From Verrucomicrobiota bacterium (GTDB lineage Bacteria; Verrucomicrobiota; Verrucomicrobiia; Limisphaerales; JADLHS01): 51,049 nt of DNA. The first letter of the stretch is position 1; every line of letters begins with the position of its first letter. Location of the stretch: contig JABFSR010000264.1 in the NCBI GenBank assembly GCA_013140495.1, forward strand, positions 1 through 51,049. The letters are read 5' to 3'. The notes below the pieces were generated by a model. It was not told the DNA's origin. It was given only the letters and a program-made list of their open reading frames with translations, and made no database searches. Made by a program: the position numbers and the translations under genes. This document shows, piece by piece, positions 27,049-35,083 of the stretch.

Positions 27049-28158
27049 ATGAATCTCACCATAGCGAAAGAGCAGATCATCGCAGGTCTCCAGGCCGTTC
27101 AGAACGTCGTCAGCACGAGAACCACTCTGCCGATTCTTTCAAACGTCCTGATCCACGCCAAGGGCGACAGGGTGGAGTTCACCGCCACAGATCTGGATGT
27201 GACGATTTCCTGTTCTGTCGAGGCCAAGGTGAAATCTCCCGGATCAACAACCATCCCGGTTAAGAAACTGTTCAGCATCGCAAAGGAACTTTCGCTTGGA
27301 GAAATCGAACTCGAAGTGGACGACAAGAACGTATGCAGCGTCCGGTCTGGAGCTTCGTTTTATCGAATTCACGGACTGGCAGCAGAGGAATTTCCACCGA
27401 TCCCAAAGTTCAAGGAGGATAAGAAGGTGGTTATTTCGCAGGAAACTTTCCGTTCCATGTTGAAGAAAACTTCCTTCGCCATTTCAAGCGATGAAGCGCG
27501 CTACGTCCTCAACGGCATTTTTATCAGCCTGAAAGATCATAAAATGACCATCGTGGCCACTGACGGGCGGCGGCTCGCGTTGGTGGACGAGGAAGTGGAC
27601 ATTGCTGACAGCGACCAGGGAGAGTTCATCATTCCGGCGAAGGCTGTCGGTGAGTTGGGCCGGCTGCTTCAGGATAAGGGCGAGGTTTCGATCCGATACG
27701 CCGAGAATCAGGCGGAGTTTTCGCTCAAGGACGAAAAAGGATTCTTGATCAACATCGTCACCAAGCTGATCGAAGGCAATTATCCCAACTATCGTCAGGT
27801 CATTCCTGGAGAGACCAAGGAACGCATTGCCATCCCTCGTGAAGAATTGCTCCATGCACTGCGCCGGGCGGAGATCATGACCAGCGAAAAGGCAAACTCC
27901 GTCAAACTCACCTTCGGGAAAAACAACCTTGCCATCACTGCCAATTCTCCGGAAGTCGGCGAAGCCCGCGAAAGCATGGCGGTCAACTACAAAGGCAAGG
28001 AAATGTCCATTGCGTTCAATCCGAAATACATGATTGACCCGCTGAACGCGCTGCCGAACGACGAGGTTTTCATCGAGTTGATTGACGAACTCAGCCCTGG
28101 AGTGCTCAAGATCAACGGGCCGTTCCTTTACGTGGTGATGCCGATGAGGCTGAGTTAG
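27049..28158 (+). CDS. dnaN: DNA polymerase III sliding clamp, beta subunit
   Basis: Ring-shaped processivity factor, 369 aa, with three clamp domains: MNLTIAKEQIIAGLQAVQNV start, TTLPILSNVLIHA, FTATDLDVTI, the central SDEARYVLNGIFI and the conserved C-terminus YVVMPMRL. The gene stands alone rather than beside dnaA/recF. Its 3' side is directly followed by the accessory island. ATG at 27049. Confidence 0.97.
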   Translation: MNLTIAKEQIIAGLQAVQNVVSTRTTLPILSNVLIHAKGDRVEFTATDLDVTISCSVEAKVKSPGSTTIPVKKLFSIAKELSLGEIELEVDDKNVCSVRSGASFYRIHGLAAEEFPPIPKFKEDKKVVISQETFRSMLKKTSFAISSDEARYVLNGIFISLKDHKMTIVATDGRRLALVDEEVDIADSDQGEFIIPAKAVGELGRLLQDKGEVSIRYAENQAEFSLKDEKGFLINIVTKLIEGNYPNYRQVIPGETKERIAIPREELLHALRRAEIMTSEKANSVKLTFGKNNLAITANSPEVGEARESMAVNYKGKEMSIAFNPKYMIDPLNALPNDEVFIELIDELSPGVLKINGPFLYVVMPMRLS

Positions 28159-28214
28159 CGGAGAGTGAATGTTGGTGAGATTTTCGCCATTTATCCGAGT
28201 GAGGCCATGTAATG

Positions 28215-28268
28215 ACGCAACCAATGCAAATAAGCCTGCTCATTGGTAATAGTTTTCCGTCGTTAAAT
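28215..28268 (+). other. Weak attC-like site between dnaN and first cassette-like gene
   Basis: Ends in GTTAAAT (28262-28268), which fits the GTTRRRY right core of integron attC sites, and contains the inverted repeat CCAATG...CATTGG flanked by partly complementary AATGACG and CGTCGTT. The left core would be ACGCAAC (one mismatch to RYYYAAC). It is short and imperfect, so it is listed with low confidence and only because of the stronger site at 28612-28706. Confidence 0.22.
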
Positions 28269-28293
28269 CACAGGCAGGCCACACCAAATCGAG

Positions 28294-28602
28294 ATGAAAT
28301 ACACGCCTATGTTCGCTTCAGATTTTGGTGGGCTAATGCAATTATTGGTTTTAGTTCCAGCAGTGTTGCTTTTATTGGCGATGGTTGGGTTGGTATATGC
28401 TAAGGATGGCAATAGATGGGCTCTGGTGATTGCGACATTGCCCATAGCTGGCGGATGTTTTTTTACATCACTGGTTTTGTTTTACGCGGACCAACTCGGA
28501 GTATTTTTGTGTTTTTGGCTTCCATTGCCTTTGATCACGGGCATTCTTTCATTGGTATTGTTGCTTGTGCGTCGGCGCAGATTGCTTAAGAAGGATGATT
28601 GA
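28294..28602 (+). CDS. Small hydrophobic membrane protein, cassette-like
   Basis: A 102-aa protein of unknown family with about three membrane helices (LMQLLVLVPAVLLLLAMVGLVY, LVIATLPIAGGCFFTSLVLF, PLITGILSLVLLLV) and a basic C-terminus. Its DNA is visibly AT-richer than the flanking core genes. It starts 25 bp after a weak attC-like core and stops 9 bp before a stronger attC-like site, which is the spacing of an integron gene cassette. Function cannot be assigned. Confidence 0.6.
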   Translation: MKYTPMFASDFGGLMQLLVLVPAVLLLLAMVGLVYAKDGNRWALVIATLPIAGGCFFTSLVLFYADQLGVFLCFWLPLPLITGILSLVLLLVRRRRLLKKDD

Positions 28603-28611
28603 TTTATGTGG

Positions 28612-28706
28612 GATAAACAAGCGCATCTAAAGCCGGTTGGCGCTAGCAGTTCCGCTGTCGCGGTTCACGTCGCGAGTCGGCGGTGGCTCAGCTTTCTACG
28701 TTAGGC
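28612..28706 (+). other. Integron attC-like recombination site
   Basis: A 95-bp segment bounded by GATAAAC (28612-28618; AAC conserved) and GTTAGGC (28700-28706; exact match to the GTTRRRY core). Inside each core, after a 5-nt spacer, CTAAAGCC pairs with GGCTCAG with one extra base on the left arm, the asymmetry expected of L''/L'. The GC-rich middle can fold on itself. The length lies in the known attC range. The left core is degenerate, which limits confidence. No integrase gene is in the window. Confidence 0.5.
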
Positions 28707-28720
28707 GGCATCACACATTT

Positions 28721-28894
28721 ATGAAGACAATGGTTGCCCTTGGTTTGATATTTGTCGGCTTGTGGGGCATTGCATACAACTCAAATCCGACCGTCTTTGG
28801 CACCCACACAAGATCATTGGTGTCGTTTGGTGTGCTTGCTGCCATTACTACTGCTGGACTTGGTTTGTTGTTCTCGAGTCGAGATGCCAAGTAG
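28721..28894 (+). CDS. Small two-helix membrane protein, cassette-like
   Basis: A 57-aa protein beginning MKTMVALGLIFVGLWGIAY (helix 1), then a polar loop with NPTVFGTHTRS and a second helix (LVSFGVLAAITTAGLGLLF). The ATG at 28721 lies 14 bp after the GTTAGGC core of the attC-like site, as in gene cassettes. The family is not recognised. The DNA downstream to 28967 contains no further gene before the IS110 transposase end. Confidence 0.5.
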   Translation: MKTMVALGLIFVGLWGIAYNSNPTVFGTHTRSLVSFGVLAAITTAGLGLLFSSRDAK

Positions 28895-28967
28895 ATGTAC
28901 CAGATTTATTTAGGTTGATGACATTTTTACCGCCTCCTGAGAAACTAGACGTGTAAGGTGCTGGTTT

Positions 28968-30344
28968 TCAGGGTTGAGGCACGAGTTGGTAGTTAAGGTC
29001 TGCGGCCATGTTGTGGAGGCGTTGGAGCTTCTTGCGTTTCATTTTGGCTTCCTCCTTGGCGAAGACTTCGGGATTGAAGGGTTGTTTGAACTTGAGCAGA
29101 TGCCACAGCACTCGCGCCAGTTTGTGCGCCATGGCGGTGATGGCCTTGGGACTGCCCAACCGCGCCCGCCAGCGCCGGTATAACTCCCCAAAGTAATTCT
29201 CCGCCCGGTGCAGGCTTTGGGCCGCCAGGCGCAAGGCCTCGGCCACCCGGCTCTTCACGTCGCGGGTGCGCACGCTGTAAATCTTGCCGCCGGTGATGCG
29301 GTTGTCCGGACAGAGTCCCAGCCAACTGCCAAAATGTTTGGCGGTCGGGAACTTCCCGGCAAACTCCGGTCCCAGTTCGCACAACAGCACCAGCACCGTC
29401 GGGGTTTGGAAACCGGGCACGGTCGTGAGGTCCACGCCCAGCACGCGGTAACATTGCTCCCGCGCCCCAAACTGCGGTTCGTTGCGTTGCGCCTTCTTGT
29501 GACTTGTCCGGGCGGGCGGCAACGGCGCGGCTTTGACATCCACACGCGAGTCGAAGGTCTTGAGCAGCGCCTCGATCTGCTCGTCACATTCGGCGATGAG
29601 GCTCTGGTGTTGTTGCCAGAGCGTGTGGGTTTGCTTTAGGGTGAAGAGGTGTTCGGGCCGCCAGTCCCCGCGCAGACTTTTGGCGATGACATCGCGGCTG
29701 GCTTTGATGCGATGATCTTTGAGGGCGGCGAGCCTTTGCGGATCGCGTTCACCGGCGAGGATGGCGGTGAGGATGGCCAGGCCGGTGACGCCGGTCAGAT
29801 CGCTGATGACATGGTGGAGTTGAACGTTCATCTGCGTGAGCGCCTTGTGCAGATGGCTGACGCAACGCCCGGCCCCACGCACCAGGGAGTCGCGATGACG
29901 CAGGATGGCGCGCACGGCGCAGACCTGGTCGGCGGGCCGGAAGCTGCCTCGCAGCAGGCCGACGGTGTGGAGTTGTTGCAACCATTGAGAGTCCTGCACG
30001 TCGGTCTTGCGCCCGGGCAGGTTCTTGCAGTGGCGCGCATTGACCAGACAGACTTCGATCCCGGCGGCCTCGAGGATTTGGAAGAGCGGAATCCAATAGA
30101 CCCCGGTGGACTCCATGGCCACGGTGGTGACGCGGCATTCCCGCAACCAATCGCGCAAGGCGAGCAGGTCTTCGGTGAAGGTGGGGAAGCTGCGGACGTT
30201 GTCGGTGCATGAGTCCGGTGGCACGGCGACGTAAATCTCCCGTGCGCCGATATCAATGCCGGCGGCGTGCGGATGGAGGACGTGAAGGGATTGGGGATGT
30301 GAGGATTTTGATTTTGGCGGATTGCCTTTGGGACGCGGAGCCAT
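28968..30344 (-). CDS. IS110-family transposase (DEDD recombinase)
   Basis: A 458-aa intact transposase. The N-terminal RuvC-like domain has D31 (GIDIG), E78 (AMESTG), D115 and D118 (KTDVQDSQW), a complete DEDD set. The C-terminal Transposase_20 domain has TVPGFQTPT and the serine of KHFGSWLGLCP (about S340). The ATG at 30344 has AAGGA five bases upstream; an open frame continues a further 42 codons upstream into the leader but looks non-coding. Nothing suggests inactivation, so the element may be active. Confidence 0.95.
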   Translation of the reverse strand: MAPRPKGNPPKSKSSHPQSLHVLHPHAAGIDIGAREIYVAVPPDSCTDNVRSFPTFTEDLLALRDWLRECRVTTVAMESTGVYWIPLFQILEAAGIEVCLVNARHCKNLPGRKTDVQDSQWLQQLHTVGLLRGSFRPADQVCAVRAILRHRDSLVRGAGRCVSHLHKALTQMNVQLHHVISDLTGVTGLAILTAILAGERDPQRLAALKDHRIKASRDVIAKSLRGDWRPEHLFTLKQTHTLWQQHQSLIAECDEQIEALLKTFDSRVDVKAAPLPPARTSHKKAQRNEPQFGAREQCYRVLGVDLTTVPGFQTPTVLVLLCELGPEFAGKFPTAKHFGSWLGLCPDNRITGGKIYSVRTRDVKSRVAEALRLAAQSLHRAENYFGELYRRWRARLGSPKAITAMAHKLARVLWHLLKFKQPFNPEVFAKEEAKMKRKKLQRLHNMAADLNYQLVPQP

Positions 30345-30560
30345 ACAGTTCCTTTGGTTAAGGGTTGATGGCGGGCGGGAGGCCCGCAGCGTCGAAGAGC
30401 AAGTGAGCAATCTCCTGAACGGGATGAAGTCAGACGCGCTAACGTCAGACTTCTCACCAGTGACTTGCACGGCGGCTGCGGCCCCAAGCTAACCCACGGG
30501 CTATACAGAGCACCATTGGCAGGCCGGGGTACGGTGCCGACCGTCCGCCACCACCAACTA
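30345..30560 (-). ncRNA. Candidate IS110 bridge RNA region in the transposase leader
   Basis: The non-coding leader upstream of the transposase, on its strand, can form distinct hairpins. GAAGTC/GACTTC plus GACG/CGTC pair around a 6-nt loop at 30426-30453 with one mismatched pair. GCGGGC/GCCCGC pair around a 5-nt loop at 30371-30387. An outer pairing of CAAGTGAG (30400-30407) with CTCAC and ACTTG near 30453-30467 is also possible. IS110 elements encode a structured bridge RNA here that specifies donor and target DNA. Exact ends and guide loops are not determined. Confidence 0.45.
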
Positions 30561-30695
30561 AAAACAAAAACGACCCGAACACAAGAGACGCGTCATGACT
30601 GAAAAGTTTCTTACGTCATTGCTCCACTTCGGAAGTGGTTGGTTCGCTAACCATGCGTTGAGCTTGGGTCGTTGAAGCAACTGCGTGAGGATTGA

Positions 30696-31730
30696 TCACC
30701 GTTTGCTGACGCACAGTCCGCTGCGCTCTTTCGCCGCCGCAAACGAAAGAATCCCCTTCTTCGCCGTCACTCCCTCGTAGGGATCGTTGGTCGTCAGGAT
30801 GTTTCCATCCACGTCCAGGAAATCGCACAACTCCGCCAGATGCGCGGCGGCACTGATCAGCACGCTTGTCTCGATCATGCAGCCAATCATGGTTTTCAAT
30901 CCCGCAGCCCGTGCGGCTTTCAACGCAGCAAACCCACCGCTGATGCCACCCGTCTTGACGAGCTTCACGTTCACGCCATGAAAACATTCGGCGCAGTGTT
31001 TCACGTCGGCGACCTGATGATAGGATTCATCGGCAAAGATCGGCAGGGGCGAGCGTTCCTTCAACCAGACCAGGTCGCTGACCGGAGTCTTTGAAGGCAT
31101 GGGCTGCTCGATGAACTGGATGTGCCCGTCCTGCGCCAGCCATTGAATGCGTTCCAATGCGAGTTCTTTGGAAGTCCACCCCTCATTGGCATCCACGCGC
31201 ACGGGCTTCGTCGGGGCGGCATTACGCAAAGCCCGCAAAATAGCCACATCATCGGGCACGCCCACCTTGAGTTTCAAAACCGGATAATCCGCCGCCGCCA
31301 CGACCTTCCTGTAGATCATTTCCGGCGTATCAATGCCGATGCTGAACGAAGTGACGTGGTGATTCTCCCTGAAGCCGAGACCGAGAAAATCATGGACAGG
31401 CTTTCGGGCGCGTTTGGCCGCGCCATCCATCAAGGCGATGTTGATGGCGCATTTGGCAGCCATGTTTGCGGTCGCAACTGATTCGAGATAGGCCATGCTG
31501 GCCGGCACGTCATCGAACGAAAGCCTGGCGGCGTCCACTTTGGCGTAAAAAGCCTCCACGGTATCGAGCGTTTCGTTGTAACGCGAAATGGGAGCGGCTT
31601 CGCCAAGCCCGGAGGTTCCATCAGGATGGGAGAGTTCCACCAGAGACACCTGGAGTTCCTTTGTACTGCCGCGGGCTATGGTCCAGGTGTTGGCGAGGGT
31701 CAAATTCTCCCGCCAAGTCTTCATTTTCAT
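30696..31730 (-). CDS. Dipeptide epimerase (L-Ala-D/L-Glu epimerase-like), enolase superfamily
   Basis: About 344 aa from the ATG at 31730. Muconate-lactonising-enzyme barrel: KLKVG with the catalytic Lys, VRVDANEGW (metal Asp), FIEQPMP (metal Glu), FADES (metal Asp), VKLVKTGG (second catalytic Lys), GCMIETS. These fit dipeptide epimerases acting on murein-derived or other dipeptides. The frame extends upstream to 31859 through a segment that could be a signal-like helix (start 31787), so the N-terminus is uncertain. It is divergent from mrp. Confidence 0.88.
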   Translation of the reverse strand: MKMKTWRENLTLANTWTIARGSTKELQVSLVELSHPDGTSGLGEAAPISRYNETLDTVEAFYAKVDAARLSFDDVPASMAYLESVATANMAAKCAINIALMDGAAKRARKPVHDFLGLGFRENHHVTSFSIGIDTPEMIYRKVVAAADYPVLKLKVGVPDDVAILRALRNAAPTKPVRVDANEGWTSKELALERIQWLAQDGHIQFIEQPMPSKTPVSDLVWLKERSPLPIFADESYHQVADVKHCAECFHGVNVKLVKTGGISGGFAALKAARAAGLKTMIGCMIETSVLISAAAHLAELCDFLDVDGNILTTNDPYEGVTAKKGILSFAAAKERSGLCVSKR

Positions 31731-31848
31731 CCACCAAAAAGAACGAAGAAACGCCGCAGACGCAATCAGAATGTTTTTCAATGACATCGGCGACAAACCC
31801 TGCGCTTGCCACGACCGCGCCTTGAAACTAATTTCCCGACCCTGAATC

Positions 31849-32898
31849 ATGCTGACCATTGATCAAATCAAAGAAGCGCTCAAAGCCGTGAAGTATCCCG
31901 GCTATTCGCGCGACATCGTTTCGTTCGGTCTCATCAAGGACGTTGCCGCCAACGAAGGCGCGGTAAGTGTCACCCTGCAACTCACGTCCGCAAACGCAGA
32001 CGCCGCCTCGCAGATCAAGGCGGAGAGCGAACGTGTGATAAAAGCATTGCCCGGAGTAAAGCTGGTTCATGTGGACGTCCGGCAGCCCGCAGGCGGCGCG
32101 ACACCGACCACGGGAGGACCAAATCCTTTTGCGAATCAAAATCGCGTGGCGGGCATCAAGCGCATCGTGGCGGTGGCCAGCGGCAAGGGCGGCGTCGGCA
32201 AATCCACAACCTCGGTGAATCTTGCCTGTGGCTTGCGCCATCTCGGTGCGCGCGTCGGCCTGCTCGACTGCGACATCTATGGCCCGAGCATTCCGCTGAT
32301 GATGGGAATCAATCAACGCCCCGGCTTGAACGAGGAAGAAAAAATGGTTCCGCCCACGAGCCACGGCGTGAAGCTGATGAGCATGGGCTTCCTTTTGAAC
32401 GACGATCAACCCGTCATCTGGCGCGGGCCAATGATCCAACGCACGATCCAGCAGTTCATCACCGTGGTGGACTGGGGCGAACTGGACTATCTGCTCGTGG
32501 ACATGCCGCCCGGCACTGGAGACGCGCAACTCACGCTTTGCCAGACCGTGCCGCTGGATGGCGGCGTCATCGTCACCACGCCGCAGGAAGCGTCGCTCGG
32601 CGTCGTGCGCAAAGGCATCGGGATGTTTGAAAAGGTCAACGTGCCGATCCTGGGCATTATGGAGAACATGAGCTACTTCATCGCGCCGAACGGCGACCGG
32701 ATTGAAATTTTTGGTCACGGCGGCGGCCACAAGGAAGCGGAGCGATTGAAAATCCCGTTCCTTGGTGAAGTGCCCATCTTCACCGAAATCCGCGAAGGCG
32801 GCGACCGTGGCGTGCCCGTGGTGGTTTCAGGACCAGACAAACCGGCGGGGCAGGCCTTCTTGAAAATTGCGGAGACGCTGAGGGACAAGTTGGGGTGA
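31849..32898 (+). CDS. mrp: Mrp/ApbC-type P-loop ATPase, Fe-S carrier family, without CxxC
   Basis: A 349-aa protein: N-terminal MIP18/DUF59-like domain (residues 1-85), then a deviant Walker A KGGVGKST in VAVASGKGGVGKST, DCDIYGPSIP and DMPPGTGD. Family members carry or insert Fe-S clusters. The usual C-terminal CxxC after ENMSYF is replaced by A-P-N-G (ENMSYFIAPNGDRIEIFG), so the canonical cluster ligands are absent while IFGHGGG is retained. Start ATG at 31849. Confidence 0.92.
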   Translation: MLTIDQIKEALKAVKYPGYSRDIVSFGLIKDVAANEGAVSVTLQLTSANADAASQIKAESERVIKALPGVKLVHVDVRQPAGGATPTTGGPNPFANQNRVAGIKRIVAVASGKGGVGKSTTSVNLACGLRHLGARVGLLDCDIYGPSIPLMMGINQRPGLNEEEKMVPPTSHGVKLMSMGFLLNDDQPVIWRGPMIQRTIQQFITVVDWGELDYLLVDMPPGTGDAQLTLCQTVPLDGGVIVTTPQEASLGVVRKGIGMFEKVNVPILGIMENMSYFIAPNGDRIEIFGHGGGHKEAERLKIPFLGEVPIFTEIREGGDRGVPVVVSGPDKPAGQAFLKIAETLRDKLG

Positions 32899-32982
32899 AG
32901 GCGCATCAGTGAACAATACCAAGAACCATCCTCTTTCCGAATTGTCTTGAAGCCGCTGTGTAGCGAAATTAGGTTCGCGCCA

Positions 32983-33675
32983 ATGAAACCCTCGCTTGCG
33001 ACCACAGGTTTCGCAGTTTTTCTGCTTTCGTCTGGCACTGCGCGCCCAATTTCCGCAGCAGATATCAATCTGACGCCGCCAGGACCGCAGGTTGTGGCCC
33101 AATCGGACTATGATTACCAAAACGGGAACACCGGTGGAGTTACGGTCGGGTATCCTTACACGCAGACTTTCACCGCGACGAGTGGGGGAACATTGTTCAG
33201 CATCGGAGCTGGTTTCTTTGCGCCGCAAACCGGGCTGCCTTCGTTTTACACATTTCAATTTCGCAACACCACCCCTGCCGGATTGCCCGCTGCGCAAGTG
33301 ATCGCCTCCGTGAATGTTCCCACCACCATTCTGACGATCCCACCGCCGCTGCCGGGGAATTATGGATGGATTGATTTGACCGCGGATTTTTCCAGCTTCG
33401 GCATCCAGTTGGAGGCTTCACAAAAGTACGCGTTCTCTGTGGATGTCCCGGGCACTTTTGGCACCACGACGCATAACAATTTTTTTTGGGGATTCACCAT
33501 GGGCGGCTACGCGGGCGGCGAACCTTACAATATGACCCCGAGTGGTCCGTACTTGTTGCAGTTTCCGTATGAGGAGGATTTTCTTTTTACAGTCACGGCT
33601 GTGCCGGAACCTTCTGTGCTTCCGCTGGTGTTCTGGCTTTGCGCGTGGGCGGCGCGCAGAAGCGACAGGCTTTGA
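32983..33675 (+). CDS. PEP-CTERM sorting domain protein
   Basis: A 230-aa exported protein: signal peptide (MKPSLATTGFAVFLLSSG...), a beta-rich body with repeated aromatic/Thr stretches, and a C-terminal tripartite PEP-CTERM signal (VPEPS, hydrophobic VLPLVFWLCAWA, then RRSDR). It would be processed by an exosortase (EpsH-type), not found in this window. The body does not match a family I can name. The ATG at 32983 sets the signal peptide correctly. Confidence 0.85.
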   Translation: MKPSLATTGFAVFLLSSGTARPISAADINLTPPGPQVVAQSDYDYQNGNTGGVTVGYPYTQTFTATSGGTLFSIGAGFFAPQTGLPSFYTFQFRNTTPAGLPAAQVIASVNVPTTILTIPPPLPGNYGWIDLTADFSSFGIQLEASQKYAFSVDVPGTFGTTTHNNFFWGFTMGGYAGGEPYNMTPSGPYLLQFPYEEDFLFTVTAVPEPSVLPLVFWLCAWAARRSDRL

Positions 33676-33708
33676 AAGGTGGGTCAACTGTCAGGGCTGC
33701 GATTGGCA

Positions 33709-33736
33709 GATGGGAACAAGCTAAAGCTTGAACTCC
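33709..33736. repeat. Short palindrome CAAGCTAAAGCTTG in the proB upstream gap
   Basis: CAAGCT and AGCTTG flank a 2-nt AA spacer (33717-33730) inside a block reading GGGAACAAGCT...AACTCC. I associate this block with a dispersed repeat in related genomes, from memory only. It lies in the 156-bp gap between the PEP-CTERM gene and proB. Confidence 0.3.
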
Positions 33737-33831
33737 AACTCTCGACAGATCGCGCCGAACGGCAGTGTTAGTCACACTCGCTTCCGACAACCGCCTCGAC
33801 ACTCCCGGGAGTTCCTGTTACGAAACAGCGT

Positions 33832-34908
33832 GTGCGTTCCGAGTTGCTGAAAAACATTTCCCGCATCGTGGTCAAGGTTGGCACGGGTGTCCTCACGGAC
33901 AGCCGCAAGCAGCCTGATCCAGCGCAATTGGAACAACTGGTCGCGCAGCTCGCCGCGCAGCGCAAAGCAGGACGAGAGGTGGTGCTCGTCACCAGTGGCG
34001 CGGTCGGCGCGGGCATGGGAGCTCTGGGTTATGAACGCCGCCCATCGCAGCTCGCCGAGCTTCAAGCGTGTGCTGCGGTCGGTCAACCACTGTTGATGGC
34101 CATCTATGCCGATCTTTTCGGACGTCATCAACTCGGTGTCGCCCAGGTGTTGCTCACACACGAAGACCTGGAACATCACGAGCGCCACCTGAATGCCCGC
34201 AATACGCTCGTTACGTTGCTTGGCAGAGGCGTTGTGCCCATCATCAACGAGAACGACGCCATTTCGTTCACCGAAATCAAATTCGGCGACAACGACAAGC
34301 TTTCCGCTCTTGTTGCCACGCTTTTGCCCGCGGATTTGCTCGTCATCCTCACAACGGTGGATGGCGTGATTGAAAACTTTGGCAAAACCGACGCCCGCAC
34401 CATTTCTGTTATCGAGGCCATAGACGGCGCAATCGAAGGCATGGCAGGCGGAACGGACAGTGCCACTGCTGTCGGTGGAATGAAATCCAAGATCGAGGCC
34501 GCAAAGATTGTGGTCCGCTCCGGCATCCCGTTGGTGATCGCTTCAGGACGAAAGAAGACAACGCTCGCATCCATCCTGGCTGGTGAGGACGAAGGAACGT
34601 TATTTGTTCCACAAACCACGAAGCTCACAGGGCGAAAACGGTGGATCGCCTTTTTCCATCATCCAAAAGGCGCATTGTTCGTGGATGATGGCGCGAAGAA
34701 AGCATTGCGCGAGGCGGGCAAGAGTCTGTTACCGCCCGGTGTCTCACGATGTGAAGGCAGTTTTGCCGCAGGCGACGTGGTGCGCATCTGCGACCTGGAC
34801 GGAACTGAATTTGCACGCGGCATTGCGAAGTTCAACGCCGAAGAAATCCGCAGCCGCACGCTAGCCCGCGTGGAACTCGTGCACCGGGATGACCTGGTGA
34901 TTCTGTGA
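33832..34908 (+). CDS. proB: Glutamate 5-kinase
   Basis: First step of proline synthesis; 358 aa. Amino-acid-kinase fold with VVKVGTGVLT, VLVTSGAVGAGM, PIINENDAISF, FGDNDKLSALVA and the GGMKSKIEAA block; the C-terminal third is a PUA domain (residues ~270-358). GTG start at 33832. No proA is adjacent. Confidence 0.95.
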   Translation: MRSELLKNISRIVVKVGTGVLTDSRKQPDPAQLEQLVAQLAAQRKAGREVVLVTSGAVGAGMGALGYERRPSQLAELQACAAVGQPLLMAIYADLFGRHQLGVAQVLLTHEDLEHHERHLNARNTLVTLLGRGVVPIINENDAISFTEIKFGDNDKLSALVATLLPADLLVILTTVDGVIENFGKTDARTISVIEAIDGAIEGMAGGTDSATAVGGMKSKIEAAKIVVRSGIPLVIASGRKKTTLASILAGEDEGTLFVPQTTKLTGRKRWIAFFHHPKGALFVDDGAKKALREAGKSLLPPGVSRCEGSFAAGDVVRICDLDGTEFARGIAKFNAEEIRSRTLARVELVHRDDLVIL

Positions 34909-34922
34909 AACAAAACATGTTG

Positions 34923-35080
34923 TTAACCACAGGGGAACACGGAAGGACACGGATCAAGAGCCTTTGACACGAATTGCACGAATTATCACGAATTGAAAAG
35001 GCCTGGTCTGAATTCGCGTTCATTCGCGCAATTCGCGTCAACTCCGTTTCCCATTCATCTGTGTCCATTCGCGGTTGGTT
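34923..35080. repeat. Long imperfect palindromic intergenic repeat
   Basis: The gap between proB and mazG is an imperfect palindrome. Its left end (TTAACCACAGG...GGACACGGAT) is roughly complementary to its right end (ATCTGTGTCC...GCGGTTGGTT). Inner segments repeat CACGAATT three times and are answered by AATTCGCG/CATTCGCG. Tandem CACGAATT units and mirrored CGCG units make it unlike coding DNA. It ends 3 bp before the mazG start and may affect its expression. Confidence 0.6.
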
Positions 35081-35083
35081 TGA

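Larger units (their letters stand above)
28900..30600 (-). mobile_element. IS110-family insertion sequence (ends approximate)
   Basis: Consists of one transposase gene on the minus strand, a short 3' flank (under 80 bp) and a long 5' flank (about 250 bp). IS110 elements lack strong terminal inverted repeats and do not reliably duplicate their target, so ends cannot be fixed from one copy; coordinates given are bounds. The long leader upstream of the transposase and short tail point to the IS110 subgroup rather than IS1111. Confidence 0.7.

Noticed and set aside
28212..28403. A 63-codon frame after dnaN
   Set aside because: It overlaps the better-supported 102-aa membrane protein in another frame and has no features.
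28957..30514. GGTGCT/AGCACC as terminal inverted repeats of the IS
   Set aside because: A 6-nt match over such a distance is expected by chance and IS110-subgroup elements normally lack such repeats.
30624..30638. Hairpin CCACTT/AAGTGG with 3-nt loop as a terminator for the epimerase gene
   Set aside because: No U-tract on either strand and the stem is only 6 bp.
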